This document shows positions 46,560-60,100 of a stretch of DNA of 64,000 nucleotides, one piece after another; positions within the stretch are counted from its first letter, which is position 1, and the number at the start of each line of letters is the position of its first letter. This DNA is from Nageia nagi (lineage: Eukaryota; Pinophyta). The DNA is taken from the NCBI GenBank assembly GCA_050084985.1, contig JBITNC010000001.1:206956001-207020000 (forward strand), given 5' to 3'. Below the pieces are notes generated by a model, which saw nothing but the letters and a program-made list of their open reading frames with translations, did not search any database and had not been told where the DNA came from. A program made the position numbers and the translations under genes.

Positions 46560-48028
46560 AACTTTGTGTGATTTTTTAAAATTTTGGATAAGAGGATGAG
46601 TATGTTTCAATGTATTACTACTTTTGATCAATATAAGGTCTCTTATAGAGCATGATGGCATAAGAGTATTCGGAATGGCTCTTTTCAATCAGCTTGGGCT
46701 ATGTTAGGATGATAGATCTCATGAATTATGATAGTGGATATATTATAGCATTGGTGTAGAGGTGGGATACCTTCATCAATAATTTCATCTTACCTATGGA
46801 TAAGTGTACTATTACACTCAACAAAATATGGTAGATCTTTAGGATCCCTATTAAGGGGGAGCTTATAGTGTGTTTGGGAGAAAAGGTGAGCTAACAAAAA
46901 ATTACACCCACATTGGTTGGACCAATATGGTGTTAATTATGATGGGATATTGAAAGTTTTAAGTATAAGGATGCTTATAAGAGAAGCATCATAGAGGGTC
47001 AATTAGTGTTCACTATAGTAATCATAGTAATACATGTTAATTGAGACTCTTCCAAGGTACTCTTCCCCTAGAAGATATGTGATATTTCAATATAGATGCA
47101 TGAGGATAGGATAATCTTTGCATGGGGATCAATTTACTAACTTTGGTATATAAAGAGCTTATGAGTATTATGCTCCACTCATTTTGGGTAATGGTATGCT
47201 CCCTCCTCTTCTAGATATGGGGATGGAATCACATTTGAGTAGGGAGGCCACTAAGGCTTTCTTATAACATATACATAAATGTAGATGTAGTCTAGGGGGA
47301 CCCTAGGATAGAGGTATCCTATGTGTTGCAATGGGTAAAGGATCTAGAGCCATGGAGGTGGTATCCATACATAAGGGATCTTACATAATATAGAGGGGTC
47401 ATCATGTAGATGAGGCCATAAGAATTCCTTTAGATATCATTCATGGATGGTCCAAGATAGATAGAGGATGTACTAGAGTTAGCAAGTGAGACAAGATAGA
47501 TGGCTTTAGATGAGATGAGGGACTATTGAGTTCTTCCATTTTGATAGATTTACTAGAATATTTAGGATCATATAGGATGTTTCTAATGCACCTATAGATA
47601 ATAACAAGTTTAGACTAGATGGTATATCAGCAAAAGTGTATATGGAGATTATACTAAATTTGGATTCCCATATTTTTATCATGGTGGGCATATATGTGAT
47701 GAATACCATGACTTGTGATCAATTTTAGGTAGGATGATTAGCTAAAATGAACCCCTACAAAGGTGGGGATGAAGGAGAGGGAAGAGTAGTAGGAGGGGAT
47801 GATGGAGGTGATGACATAGGTGGTAAAGGGTATGATGATCATGATGGTGAGGATGATGAAGAGGGAGACCATGATGGATAGGATGGTGGTGAGGGTAGAT
47901 ATGATGAATGGGATAGTGGTAATAGAGGTGAAAAGGATGGGGGGATACCAAGATGGTACAAAAATATATGGGACCCCTTGATCCATAAGGGGAGAAGCTA
48001 TAGGACCATCCAAAGAAGGGAAGGCTAG
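46560..48028 (+). pseudogene. Second plant mobile domain pseudogene with Gly/Asp-rich tail
   Basis: Plus strand, with one frame reading LGYVRMIDLMNYDSG then ALV*RWDTF and NNFILPMDKCTITLNKIW, then FRIPIKGELI (about 46695-46875), the PMD core (family [42 protein letters not shown]). Later come LFQGTLPLED (about 47046), a membrane-like LCMGINLLTLVYKELM and a DLEPWRWYPYIRD helix (about 47350). The C-terminus (47758-47940) is a GD-rich acidic run with GGDDGGDDIGG and HDGEDDEEGDHDG, ending at a TAG at 48026-48028. Stops and frame changes are frequent. It is antisense to the LTR at 45.7 kb, so it could be a passenger gene of that element. Confidence 0.8.
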
Positions 48029-48780
48029 AGATAGTGAGAAAAGAGGATGGAGGTTAAGCTCGAAATAATATATTTCTTAATTAGAGTATATGATTGATGG
48101 TTAGCACATTCACCTTCTATGAATGAATGATAAGATCATAATGTATGAGGATGAGTTTGGTAAGATTAGGTATTTTCTTCTTGATATGGCATCATTATTG
48201 ATGGTTAGGACCAATAATCAAACACATATGACCCCTACAACATCATAAAGATCATAGTATCATAAGAGGAAGTTAAATAGTTCTCATCACATCTCCTCCC
48301 ATCCTAGTAATTCATAGTCCAAGAGGAAAGGGTAATGATGATATGTAGGGTTTTTTGGTACTATTATACATATGTTCTATATATAATATTTTTTATGATC
48401 AAGAGGTCCATTTTTGTACATATATACCTATTTTTTGATTCATATGTATAGTTTATGATGCATTAATGTTATTGATATATATTTGATGCATAGATGGATA
48501 GATTCCTAGGTTTATACTTTTGATATATGCCTATGTTTATGCTTTTGATGGATTATTTATATGCTACATTTTATGTATGCAATGCATATTTTGAGATATG
48601 TATGATCTATATTGTATGCTTATGATGGATTAGACTATTTTTTGATCTGTACAATGCAAATTTTTATGCTTATGATCTATATTTGGTTTAAATGATATGA
48701 TGATGATGATCTATGATGAATATGATGCAATGTACTAAGTTTAAATACAATTTTTAATTATGCATGTTTGTTAAAATGAA
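48029..48780. other. TATGATG-rich simple sequence downstream of the PMD pseudogene
   Basis: Repeats of ATGATGATGAT, TATATATTTGATGCATAGATG and TTTATGCTTTTGATG type are scattered in 48361-48780, a degenerate simple-sequence tract. No gene is seen. Confidence 0.45.
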
Positions 48781-49909
48781 CATGTACGTATATTCACATT
48801 CAAAAATGGGCCAAAAAGTGACATAAAATAAAGCTAAAATAATGTCACAAAATGATAGTGAATAAAAATATAACTAAACATAAGAATAAATGATAAGTGA
48901 ATAAGATAAACATAAAAAATACAAATGGTAAGTTATGATAATAATAAAAAAAGTAAATGTAACAATAAATGTTAATAAGATAAAACACTCATTTTGAAAA
49001 GCCAAGATTAAAAGATCAAACATTTTGACTTAATTCATAAAAATAAGACAAGATAAACTCATGATAAAAATAACAATGGACAAAGTGAAAATAACATGTA
49101 ATGATAAAAAATGGAAAAATAAGTGAAAATACATAAATTTTGTTACATAAAATGGCTTAAAAAGATATGTAAAAGAATATACTATCATCATACACCCAAA
49201 AATTCAATTTAAGTGAACAATAATGAAATAAAAAATAGTTACTTATAATCATTACAAAAATGCAACTAAAATGGAAAAAAAAGCCTAACAAATTTAACAC
49301 TTTGGAAAAAGTGAAAAATGATGAACTTTGACACTAAAAAACAAGTAATCACCATGAAAGTTTGAAAATTAAATTTAGTGATTGGATAGATAAATGATAA
49401 ATCTAAGTTCTAGAAAAGATGTATAAAAAACTAGAGGTCATTTGACCTATTTTTGAAGCCAAAACTAGAGCCTACTTGGACTACAGGGAAACCTTTAGTA
49501 CTCATTGAAAGGAAACCATTTCAAGTGAGCTTCTATTTAACTTTCAAAAAGATATCAAATGAAAGAATTAGACTATGAAAATTGGTGGCATGATTTATAG
49601 TATATCAAATATCAATTAGAAACTAGAAAAATGGGAAACAAAGTTAGTTTGATAAGTTTAAAACTAGCAATATAAAGCCAACTTTTTAAGGTGTCAAATT
49701 TTGGGACCTTTGGTCCTAGGAATAAACTATGAAATGGTTTCAAAACAAGTCAAAATGACTTGATAATATACAATAAGATATGATAAGATAAAATATGATA
49801 ATTTTATAGGTCAATATAACAAAATGAATCAAAATTATAGGATGAAAAAGTGATCAAAGTGGCCAAGTAGCTCACTTTGGAAGAAAAAAGAAGATATATT
49901 GGATAACTT
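48781..49909. other. A-rich region, unassigned
   Basis: The plus strand is strongly A-rich with many AAAATG and AAATAA words and little C. No frame or LTR end is recognised. It contacts the truncated left LTR of the large element at about 49910 and may be part of the minus-strand element at 45 kb. Confidence 0.35.
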
Positions 49910-52900
49910 ATTTTATTTATTTTAATTGCTTATTTTATTGTTACTTCACATTATTACATGTGAATATGATGTACATTCTTGTAAGGAGGTAAATAATTTA
50001 AAAGTATTACCTTATTTAAAAAGGGGATTCATGGGTGAATGAGTGAGTGAGATGCTACTCAAATCTACATAGAGTTGTCTAACAAATAACCCTCTCCCTT
50101 GGCACATTGATATTTATCTTATCCATGGAAATACTTGAAGGTGGCATGAGAAATATTTTGTTGCCTAAAATCATAGCATAATGAAATTTATACTTCAAAT
50201 TTAATACTTTAACTAACCTAAGCATACCCTACATTCATAGTTTCACCAAAACAAAGTATTCAATGAAGTATTCCTAGACCCATATCCATTCATTATTTTA
50301 TTATGCTCCTAAAATTGTGTTATCAAAGAGATATTTATCTAACACTCCATAAACCATTATATCACATATATATAATCATTTTTCTTATTCTTACCTAATT
50401 TAATGAAATATTTTCTTTTGTGCATACCTTACTTCCTTTACACCTTTTACACTATGAAGCATTTGATTTCACAAACCCTTCTAGCCTGATCGCTTATACA
50501 TGTTGCTCTCCATATGATGACTAAATGGTTAGATAAATTGAATTATTTCTTAGCATATTAGTTATGTGTTTGATGAAACAATTATCCTATGTTTACATGA
50601 ACCAATCTATCCAAAAATTTCATAGACCTTATTTACACTCAACGACCACTAAAGTCCATAGGATGATTTCTCTATAAAACCATGAGTTTATTATGTTTGT
50701 AAAACAAAATTTTACTAAATAATATATAAGCCCTTTATCAAGGCATTCACTTTGTGCCACTATAGTTAAGGATAGCACATTTTAGAAAATAATTAGCAAA
50801 TCTCCCAACATACTCATTTTAGGTGAGTCCTATTTCCATTACATCAATCTTGTGAGGTACATTTCCAAATAATATATGGATCATTTTATTTTTATTATAG
50901 CCTCCCTTGACATTTCATAATATTACCATGAACTATTATATAATGGATCTATTAGGAATTTGATAAGGCACTCTTAGGCTCTCCCAATGAGTCCACTTTG
51001 AGCATGTTGCATAGCCATAAAACTTCTTACTAAAGAGGCATTTTGTCAAAAAACTCATAGGCTCTCATAATGTATCCATTTTGGGTAAAATATAGAAACT
51101 ATTATGATCTATAAAATAACATTTTGATGATATAGTTTGTCAAATAATATGAAGTTCCTCCCTCCAACATATATATTTATGGTATTTTTAACTACATTGT
51201 AACAAATCTCCATATTCTTCTAGCACAACTAGTTAGGGAGAAAAATATAGTTCATATGATGGCATTTTAATGAGACTTTTTAATAAATAAGTCATCAACA
51301 CTTTTTAAAATATGGGAACTTGTTAGATGCGATATGGGTTTCTCCTCAATATCCCCATTTCAAGCATAATATATAGATCGACGAGTCATACTATCAAACA
51401 ACTCATAGTTCCCATATAGGAGTCACAATATTATAAGGTATTATATCAAAATTTCATAATATACAAGATTCTAAAATTAATTAATCATTCTTTCAAACAA
51501 ATTTTGTCTCTTTCTAACATTTTGTGCATATCGATAGAGCACATTTGATAAACAATGCATGGGCTTTTTCAACATACCCAATTGGTGCATACCTTGTGCA
51601 AAGGTTAAACCTTTTATTTTAATGAATTTAGAAGAATTCAACATGAATTAAATCAAATATCTCAATATATCTTGGAGAAATATAATAAAGCTTAACTATT
51701 TAGATATTGATTTATTTTAAGTTTATAATTATTTGAGCTCAAAATGTATTGAGAAGGTTATTTTTAGTATAGTATTATTTAAATTATGGTATTTTTTATT
51801 GTGCCTCTATGGTCAAGGAAGGAAGGTAGCATCAATAAAGGCATAAAACCTCCTAAGATCATAAATAGAGTAAAATCTAAGTAAGTGGTGTGTCAAATTT
51901 GATCATAAAATTAGATGGATTAAGGTATGGTACACATAATGCATTGGGTTCAAAAGAGATGAGGTATCTTGATCCTCATATGCTCATAAAACATTCTTAG
52001 TACCTATGACTACTCACTCTTCGAACCTTGGAGAGTCCATGAAAGGAAGATAACACATTAGATTATGAATATCCCTCCTTACCATGGAGCTTATTGAATG
52101 AAAATTTATACAAATTATGTATTTGAATTAATAGTAAGAGGAGATGTTAACATCTCCTAACAAGTTATGATCATATATATAGGATTTTAAAATATTATGT
52201 TATTCCATGACCCTACATAACATGTATGTATGATGTAGGACTTCTAATGAGTTGTAAGCTCAAATGAACCAGAAAGAATTCATTATGTATTTAAGATAAT
52301 GGACCATGAATAATTACTATGTATATTTAGTTTTACTATTGAAAAATATTTTAACTTACCTTTAGGAAGAAAATAATGATCAACATTATAATCATTTCAT
52401 GCTCCAAATAAAGAACTAATTAATATAGATGGTTCTCAATATTTAGTAGAATATAAAAGTAATGCATTGTGATTATGTCCTTCATATAAACCTAACATAC
52501 TAATTAATAATAATATAAAGTAAATTCATGAAGAGGTAAACCTAGGCTAAGCTAGACCTATCTCTCTCTTATGCTAGGGTTTTAAGGATTTCAATGTATT
52601 TATTGATGAAGTTATCACTAAACTAAGTAATATTAATGGAATGAGTTCAAATGGTATGTTTCAAACATAAATTACAATTTGATAGGGCTTCTAGCACTTT
52701 AAATTTTGACGTAATTTCTCAACATGGGAAGTGGTCCCAACATTATCTATTGAAACTTAGGATTCAAATATAAGCATTTCAAAAAATGTAATTGAGTTAG
52801 AAAATCATGAAAATATTAGATTAAGAATTCAACCTAATTCCAAAGCTATAAATTAAATTATATATAAAGGATTTGTTGAAGTTCAAAGTTGTACCCTTAT

Positions 52901-53144
52901 GATAGTAAATACCTTACTTGAACAAAACTAGAGCATGATCATCATGGGGAACTGCTCGCATGTGAGATAGGCTTACATGGTGAATGTGCCCTAGTACTTA
53001 CCTGAGGAAAGTGATATCTAATTAAAGTATGAGAAGCATCATCATATGGTCCACATGGGATAAAATATTTATGAGTAATAGTCTACCCATAAGGATTATA
53101 AAAAAAATGTTCCTAAATTTTAAGGTTTAGGTTAGGTTGCATTA
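49910..53144 (+). repeat. 5' LTR of the large element, truncated at its start
   Basis: Parallels 58275-61645: shared TTCATGGGTGAATGAGTGAG, GATGCTACTCAAATCTACAT, GTAAACCTAGGCTA and TATGCTAGGGTTTTAAGG. It ends GGTTGCATTACA before the primer site. The first about 1.1 kb of the LTR, present at 57154-58270, is missing. Right-copy insertions of about 100 bases (60180-60280) and about 50 bases (60600-60650) are absent here. Confidence 0.8.
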
Positions 53145-56100
53145 CATTGGTATCAGATCAAGTTTTAGATAGGAACCTTGGTAAAGTAGTGGATAAGAAG
53201 TGAACCAAACTTATTAATTTCTCATCTTGTAGTAAATATTAAGAGACAATGAGATGATATGGCCTTGGAATTGGCTACCTATATAGTTTGATATCCTAAC
53301 TAACATTGATGATACACTATCATTCTATGGATTATGGAACACTAAAGTCAATGAAACTCTAAGGATGGAAAGGGAAATAGTTGAATTATAACAAATTCAA
53401 TACTAGGAATTATTCAAGTGAACTAGGGAAGGGCATCACTCCCTAATAGAGAAATCATCAATGAAACCTCTAGAATAAATGAGTGCCTAGCTAAAATAGA
53501 ATGTGACTCAAGGCCCATAGTTGTAAGGAATAGGTTTGTAGAAGAAATTTTAAGAGTGCAATTCTCCTTTATATGGAATAAAACCCTATCAATATCACAC
53601 CTCCACTTACGATTAGGTTAAACCATGAAATGAACTTGTGGACACTAACTGAGAGGCTAAATGCCATGGGGGATAATGTACACATGGAATAATTATGTTT
53701 TATTGAAGGTATAGAGTACATAATAGAATAAGACCTTAGGAAAAGTTTTATCATACTATGTAATGAAGACTATTTTCAATAAAAATTTCATTTTCCTAGT
53801 TGAGTATGATAATATGTTGCATCTTAAGTTGAATGTTTTATTGTAGTATGGAAGGAAAGGAAAGAACATGAAAGGGAAATAAATATCAAAGGAAGGTAAG
53901 GAAAGAAAACTTTGATGAGAATATGGAAATAAAATATGATACTACATTATAATCCTATTTACAATCACAAAAAGGGAAAGAAAAGAAGAAATAATTTAGG
54001 TTAAGGAGAATAATGAGAAAATTATCAAGCCAAGTGCAAAGAGGGATTATCCTCTTTTCTATGGTTGGAATATCCCTAGCCTTACACTTGTAATTATTGA
54101 GTACCTTCGAGAAATGAGTTAGAAAATTTCATTATCTGACAAGGAGCCCAAAGAGATGATTAATGAAGAAGACAACCTCATTATTAACTGAGAATGAAAG
54201 GAATCCCTTTATGTACTAAATACAATTGAATCCTTCCTTAGTGTATTCCTTATTCTTAAATATACTAGTTCTATGTTATCAAAATTTTATGAGAAATATA
54301 GCCTTCTACTTTTCACTTATTAGATACATGAAGAAGTCCTATTAACACACAAAAGTGGATATCTTACAAAAGATTAAGAATTCATTATTAGGCTCCATAT
54401 ATAAACCTAATGCATAGTTACCTTAGTTAGATAACTCTGAATTAGCATAGTAAAATCTATTAATAGATAACTCAAAATTGAAGGATTTTAAATATTGATA
54501 TGAGGTACTATATGCAAGAGGATCCAAAATATAGCTTATCATGTTCAAACAAATGGCTTAAAAATGGTAGAACAGAGAGAATAAATGAGAAATAGTCCAA
54601 TTTCCCTAACATCTAGAAACCACTAAGGAATAAGTAGTCTCCCATGGAAGACTTTGCTACCAAAGCATCCATGAGATAGCAAGAGATCTTGAGCCTTATC
54701 CTAAAAAAAGTAAGCAAGCACCCATGTAAGCTACAAGTCTCACTAGCAATGTATTATAAGGAATGTGCAGGATAACTCTCTAAGTTAGATTAAGATAGGA
54801 AAATAAATGAATGAAGAAGCATAAATACTCATTGATTTCTAGTTGAGTGATCATGTAATAACCAAAATTGTTCAAAAAATATAGATTAATGATGGCCAAA
54901 TCTTGATGAAGGAAATCCATCACCTATAAAGAACATTAGGATAAGAAGCTATGAACCCCATGATGGATAAGAGTTTTTTTGTATTCTATTTGATAGATTA
55001 GACCTATATATTTATTTCCTATCTAGAAAGGGATAGAAAATAAAAATATTCATATTAGTGGATAAAGGGGAAATTTGCACTAAAATATCCATTGAGAAAT
55101 TATGAATGAAGAATAATTGTACCCTCAAAAAAGCATCTGATGATGTATAAAGGACATTATTAAAAAATATTACGATTAATAAAAGAATAGTATGACCTCA
55201 AGATTTAAGATTGCACATACAAAATCAATTCCTAACTAAAAAGTTAAAACTTTTTAAATTGTGTTACTAATATAAATACAAGGTCAAAAACCATTAAGGA
55301 TAATTAAAATATTCATTTCATCATAGAAAATGAATATTTAAAACATTTTAAGAACATCTAAGAATAAATAAGGCATCTCCAAAGGGAGAGAGATGAATAT
55401 GAAAGAATTTGGAATTCTATCTATTTAGAGAGGAATAAATTGATGATTGATCTCATTGACCAGGAGTGGATGTTGATTTAGCAAATCTAAAGTGTGTAGG
55501 AATAGAAATTCACACATCTTAGTGCCTCCCTATAAGATATAGAAAAATGAAGAATGTGGGCTCAAAGGTATGAACAATAGTTACTTCAAAAAAGATAATG
55601 ATTATTTGCTTACATTTTTGGTTTGAGTTGTAAAGCTTTAGAAGAAAAGATGATACTAGATATATAATGAACCCTGTAGTATCACATAAAGCCTTATAAA
55701 TATATCCTATCAAGGAAATTTTGCTAAGAAATATATTGCTTGACATTAAAAATGCATTTCTACAATAATTGATTATTAAGGGAGAATGAAGAGAATCTCT
55801 TCAGGTTCAAAGAGATACTTTGAATCAAGAAAATATCATCTTAATGATCAAGTGAAAATAATTGGTTGTAGAAAATGAAAGGTTCCAAATAAGATAATGA
55901 GAACTTCAAGAGCAAGCTCAACTTGCTTAAAAAAAAATGGTAATGAGTGTTAATGCATTTTTGAGAGAAATTGAGTTTTGGGAAGAGAAAACTCAAGGAT
56001 AAAAAAAATTGCTAGCTCAGTTTGGGATAAACTTATCCCAAAATATAATAACAAATCCTAATGGAGAAAGTTCAAGTAATGTTGAACTTTCAATGCTAAG

Positions 56101-57153
56101 CATGAATATGGATGTATTCCTTAATGATGAATATTTTGCTAATATTTTAGAGCAATAATAATGATGTGATTTACATTTATTATTAATATTATTTTGAAAA
56201 GATAACTCTTTTAAGTACTACTAATGATGATACTTTACTTGAACCTAAAGCATTATAATAAAAGAGTATAAATTAATATGATTGATCCAAATTTTATTCC
56301 TATTAGATCCAAAAAATGTAAGGACCTAATGACAATATGATGCAAATCTCACATGAATAAGGGTGAGATAACATTTATGTTTTAAAATATGAAATGAGGA
56401 TCTCTTGAAAATGATTATTTTGTGATAAAAATTAGATTTAGAACATTGTGATGAGGAAGTTGTTGCTTCCTAAAGATATTTAGGCTCCCAAGATATGGAC
56501 ATGGGAGCTTACACCATTGGGGATACTAACTGATAGATATGGGCATGAGAGCTTAGACCATTGGAGATACTAGCTAATAGATATGGGTAGGTTAGTTATC
56601 TTACCTAAAGGAAAAGGGGTAGTTACTAAGAAGTTTGTGCTATATCAGATGAGGATATAAGTTAAATCCATTTATTTATCACATATTAATGATTAGTAAT
56701 GAAGGTTATTCTAGGGATGGTGCAATTTGACCATAATTTAGTGGAAGATATTTTATATGTTATATGACCTTATTTTTTATTAGTGCCATTTTGGGTGATA
56801 TGGGCCCCAATATGAAACTAAAATCTAACTCTATGAATAAATAGGGTACTATAGTTAATTGGTTAGAAGATAGTAATGGTGGGATCATGTTGATGCATCT
56901 TAGCTAATACACAAAGGGTTATGGTGGTGAACTCCAAAAATGAAGGGGTTAATTGATTCTAATAGTTGATTAACTTAACCCACTTAAAGGTCAATTGGCC
57001 ATTGACATAGACTCAAGTTGGATAATCTTAATATCCCTTAAAAGTGTCAAATTCAATGTAATGTTTTGAGGTACTATGATGCATGCTCTCAATAAAATGA
57101 TATATTAAGAAGAGAAAAATACAAATGACTATATTATTCCTAAGGGGGGAGTA
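53145..57153 (+). other. Interior of the large element, decayed unknown frames
   Basis: Primer-adjacent TTGGTATCAGATCAAG, then broken plus-strand frames: PPLTIRLNHEMNLWTLTERL near 53600, KRDYPLFYGWNIPSLTLVII near 54040-54100, and an acidic/coiled-coil segment near 55800-56159 ending NDEYFANILEQ*. None matches a domain I can name; a gag-like role is guessed from position. A 44-base tandem repeat lies at 56492-56579. The polypurine tract AAGGGGGGAG (57142-57151) ends the interior. Confidence 0.5.
56492..56588 (+). repeat. 44-bp tandem repeat in the large element interior
   Basis: Units beginning GATATGG start at 56492, 56536 and 56580, each exactly 44 bases apart (two full units and a partial third). 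The common sequence is GAGCTTA-ACCATTGG and GATACTA. Since 44 is not a multiple of three it shifts any frame. Confidence 0.85.
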
Positions 57154-60100
57154 TGTAATGACCTCATTACACTCAAATTTGAATTTAATAAATCCTTAAA
57201 AAAATGATTATGGTTTGAAGGTTGTCAAAGAATTTGAATGGACAATAAGATCATGGGATGAATAATAATACTTCAATATGTATACCATATATGTGACAAA
57301 TTGATGATGGCTTCAAGATTTTGTGTGACATAGGTAATAGATCGATCTAGCTAAGGAACTAGGAAGGAGAACCCAGGGAACCAAGATGAGTGGTTATTGG
57401 AAAAAAGTGGTAAGAGTGAGGAAATGAATGCCATTTAATTTCTAAAAGACTCATAATGACCCCTTGTATATCATTTAGATGAACATTTAAAAATGTGCTT
57501 TTAATACATTTATGTGTGAGTGTGTATGTCCACTAATAAATTTATATTATAGGACAAAGGGATCATCATAGGTAAATATGTGTATTAAAAGTTTGATATG
57601 CATTTCCAAATTTTATTGACTAGCTACAAGAAATATTCCATTTATTTATATTCAAATTTTAACTAGGAATACTAGTGAAAATTAGTAAAAAAAAACTTAG
57701 GGGTAATAAGGATCATCTATCTTTTATTTATAATTGTAAGATTATTTTGGCATCTTTCAAAAATAATTTAGTTATCTTCCCCTCACAAATTATTATTTTT
57801 TGGTAGGTGTAAATTATTTCTTAAAAATCTTTTGTTCCTTTATGAAATATGTGCAATCATTTTTGGAAGGTATAGAGTAGAAGGTCCAAATCCCCTTGTA
57901 AAAAAATAAAAATCTCTACCCTACATATGAAGCTAGTGGGATGGAAATATAGTGCTTGCCTTGGAAGGATTATACCACATTTTGATTATAAATATTGGAG
58001 ACCATTAAGGGAATACCATTCCTTTCTTGTCTCTTTCCAAGAGTTTTGGATTAAATTCTCATTGGGAAGAAGGTGTAGCTTCTCAATGATCTAGGTGTTT
58101 CCTCTTAGATTATAGTATTTAGATACTAAAATGTTATGTCTAGCATTTAATACTAATCCTTAGATGATATAATATTCTTAAAAGTATTGAATAATGGTAT
58201 TTATATTAGGTTTTGTTATTTGAATAGTACAAGTGCATGTGACTATGTAAGTTCAAATTTGATAATAGTATAGATGTGAAAATAATTTATTTTAATTACT
58301 TATTTTGTTATTACTTTACATTATTGCATGTGAATATGATGTACATTACTATAAGGAGGTAATTAATTTAAAACTATTTCCTTTTTAAAAAGGGGATTCA
58401 TGGGTGAAAGAGTGAGTGAGATGCTACTCAAATCTACATAGAGTTATCCAATCAAGAACCTTCTCCCTTGACATATTTGTCTCCTTTGATGTTGCATGAG
58501 TATTGTCTATGGAAATACTTGAAGGTGGAATAAGCAATCCCTATGTTAATAAAATCACAATGTAATGAACTTTATACTTCAAATTTAATACTTCAACTAG
58601 CCTAAACATACCATACCTTTATAGTTTCACCAAAACTAAGTATTCAATGAAGTATTCTCATACCCATATCCATTCACTTTTTTCTTGTGCTCCTAAAATT
58701 GTATTATCAAAGAGATATTGATCTAACACTCTGTTGACCCTTATATCACATCTATCTAAGTATTTTTCCTATTCTTACTTAAGTTAGTGAAACTTTTTAT
58801 TTTTTGTATACCTTGATTCCTTGGCATCTTTTAGAATATCAAGCATTTAATTTCACAAACCCTTCTAGCCTAATCACTTATAGATGTTGCTCTCCATCTA
58901 ATGAGTACATGGTCAAATAAATTGAAGGATTTATTAATGTATTAGTTATGTTTGATAAATCCATTAGACTACATTGAGATGAGCATATCAGTCTAAAGAT
59001 TTCACAGACCTTGTTTAGACCTAGCAACCACTAAATTTCACCATTGAATTCTCTATGAAACCATGAGTTAATTATCCTTGTAAAATAAAATTTTACCAAA
59101 TAATACATAAGCCCCCTATCAAGGAATTCACTTTGTGCCACTATTATTGATGATAGTGCATTTTATCAAATAAGTAGCAAATCTCCCATCCTACTCATTT
59201 TGGGTAAGTCTTGTGTCCATTACATCAATTCTATGAGGTACATTACCAACTAATACATTGATTTTATTTTAGTACAGCCACCCTCGATATTTCATAAGAT
59301 TACCATAACCTATGATATGGTCATTTGATTAGGAATTTGATAAGGTACTCTTAGGATCTCCCAATGATTCCAATTTGAGCATGTCATGTGGCCATAAACT
59401 ATCTTATAGAAGAGGCATTTTGTCAAATAGTTCATAGGCTCTTACAACATATCAATTTTGGGGCAAATTTTATGACTATTATGGTCTATAAAATAATGAT
59501 TTTATGAGATGGTTTTTCAAATAATATGAAGTTCCTCATAACATATATATTTATGCCATTTTTAACTATGTTGTAATAAAGCTCCATATTCTTCTCACGC
59601 AACTAGTTTGGGAGATGAATATAGTTCATATGATGGTATTTCAATGAGATTTTTTAATAAGTTGTTATACCCTTTTAAAATATGGGTACTTTTCATATGT
59701 GATATGGTCTCTCCTTAATATCCCCATTTCAGGCATAATGTGTAGATCAATGAGTCATATAATCAAACAACTCGTAGTTCCCATATAGGAGTCATAATAT
59801 GATAAGGCATTATGTCAAAACTTCACAATATACAAGATTTTAAAATTAATGAAATCATTCTATCAAATAATTATTGGTCTCTTTATAACATTTTGTGCAT
59901 ATAGATAGAGCACTTTTGACAAATAATGTGTGGGGTTTTTCAATATACACAATTGGTGCATGCCCCACACAAAGGTTAAATCTTTTATTCTAATGAATTT
60001 AGAAGAATTCAACATGAATTAAATCAAATACCTTAATAGATCCTAGAGAAATATAATAAATCTTAACTATTTAGATATTGATTTATTTTAAGTTTATAAT

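Noticed and set aside
47738-48013. Minus-strand frames rich in His/Pro or Ile/Ser/Thr
   Set aside because: They are the antisense of the GD-rich acidic tail of the PMD pseudogene; the codon repeat GAT/GGT makes open frames on both strands.
53145-57153. Plant pararetrovirus or envelope-like gene in the large element interior
   Set aside because: No movement-protein, coat or envelope motif could be seen; the frames are too broken to assign.
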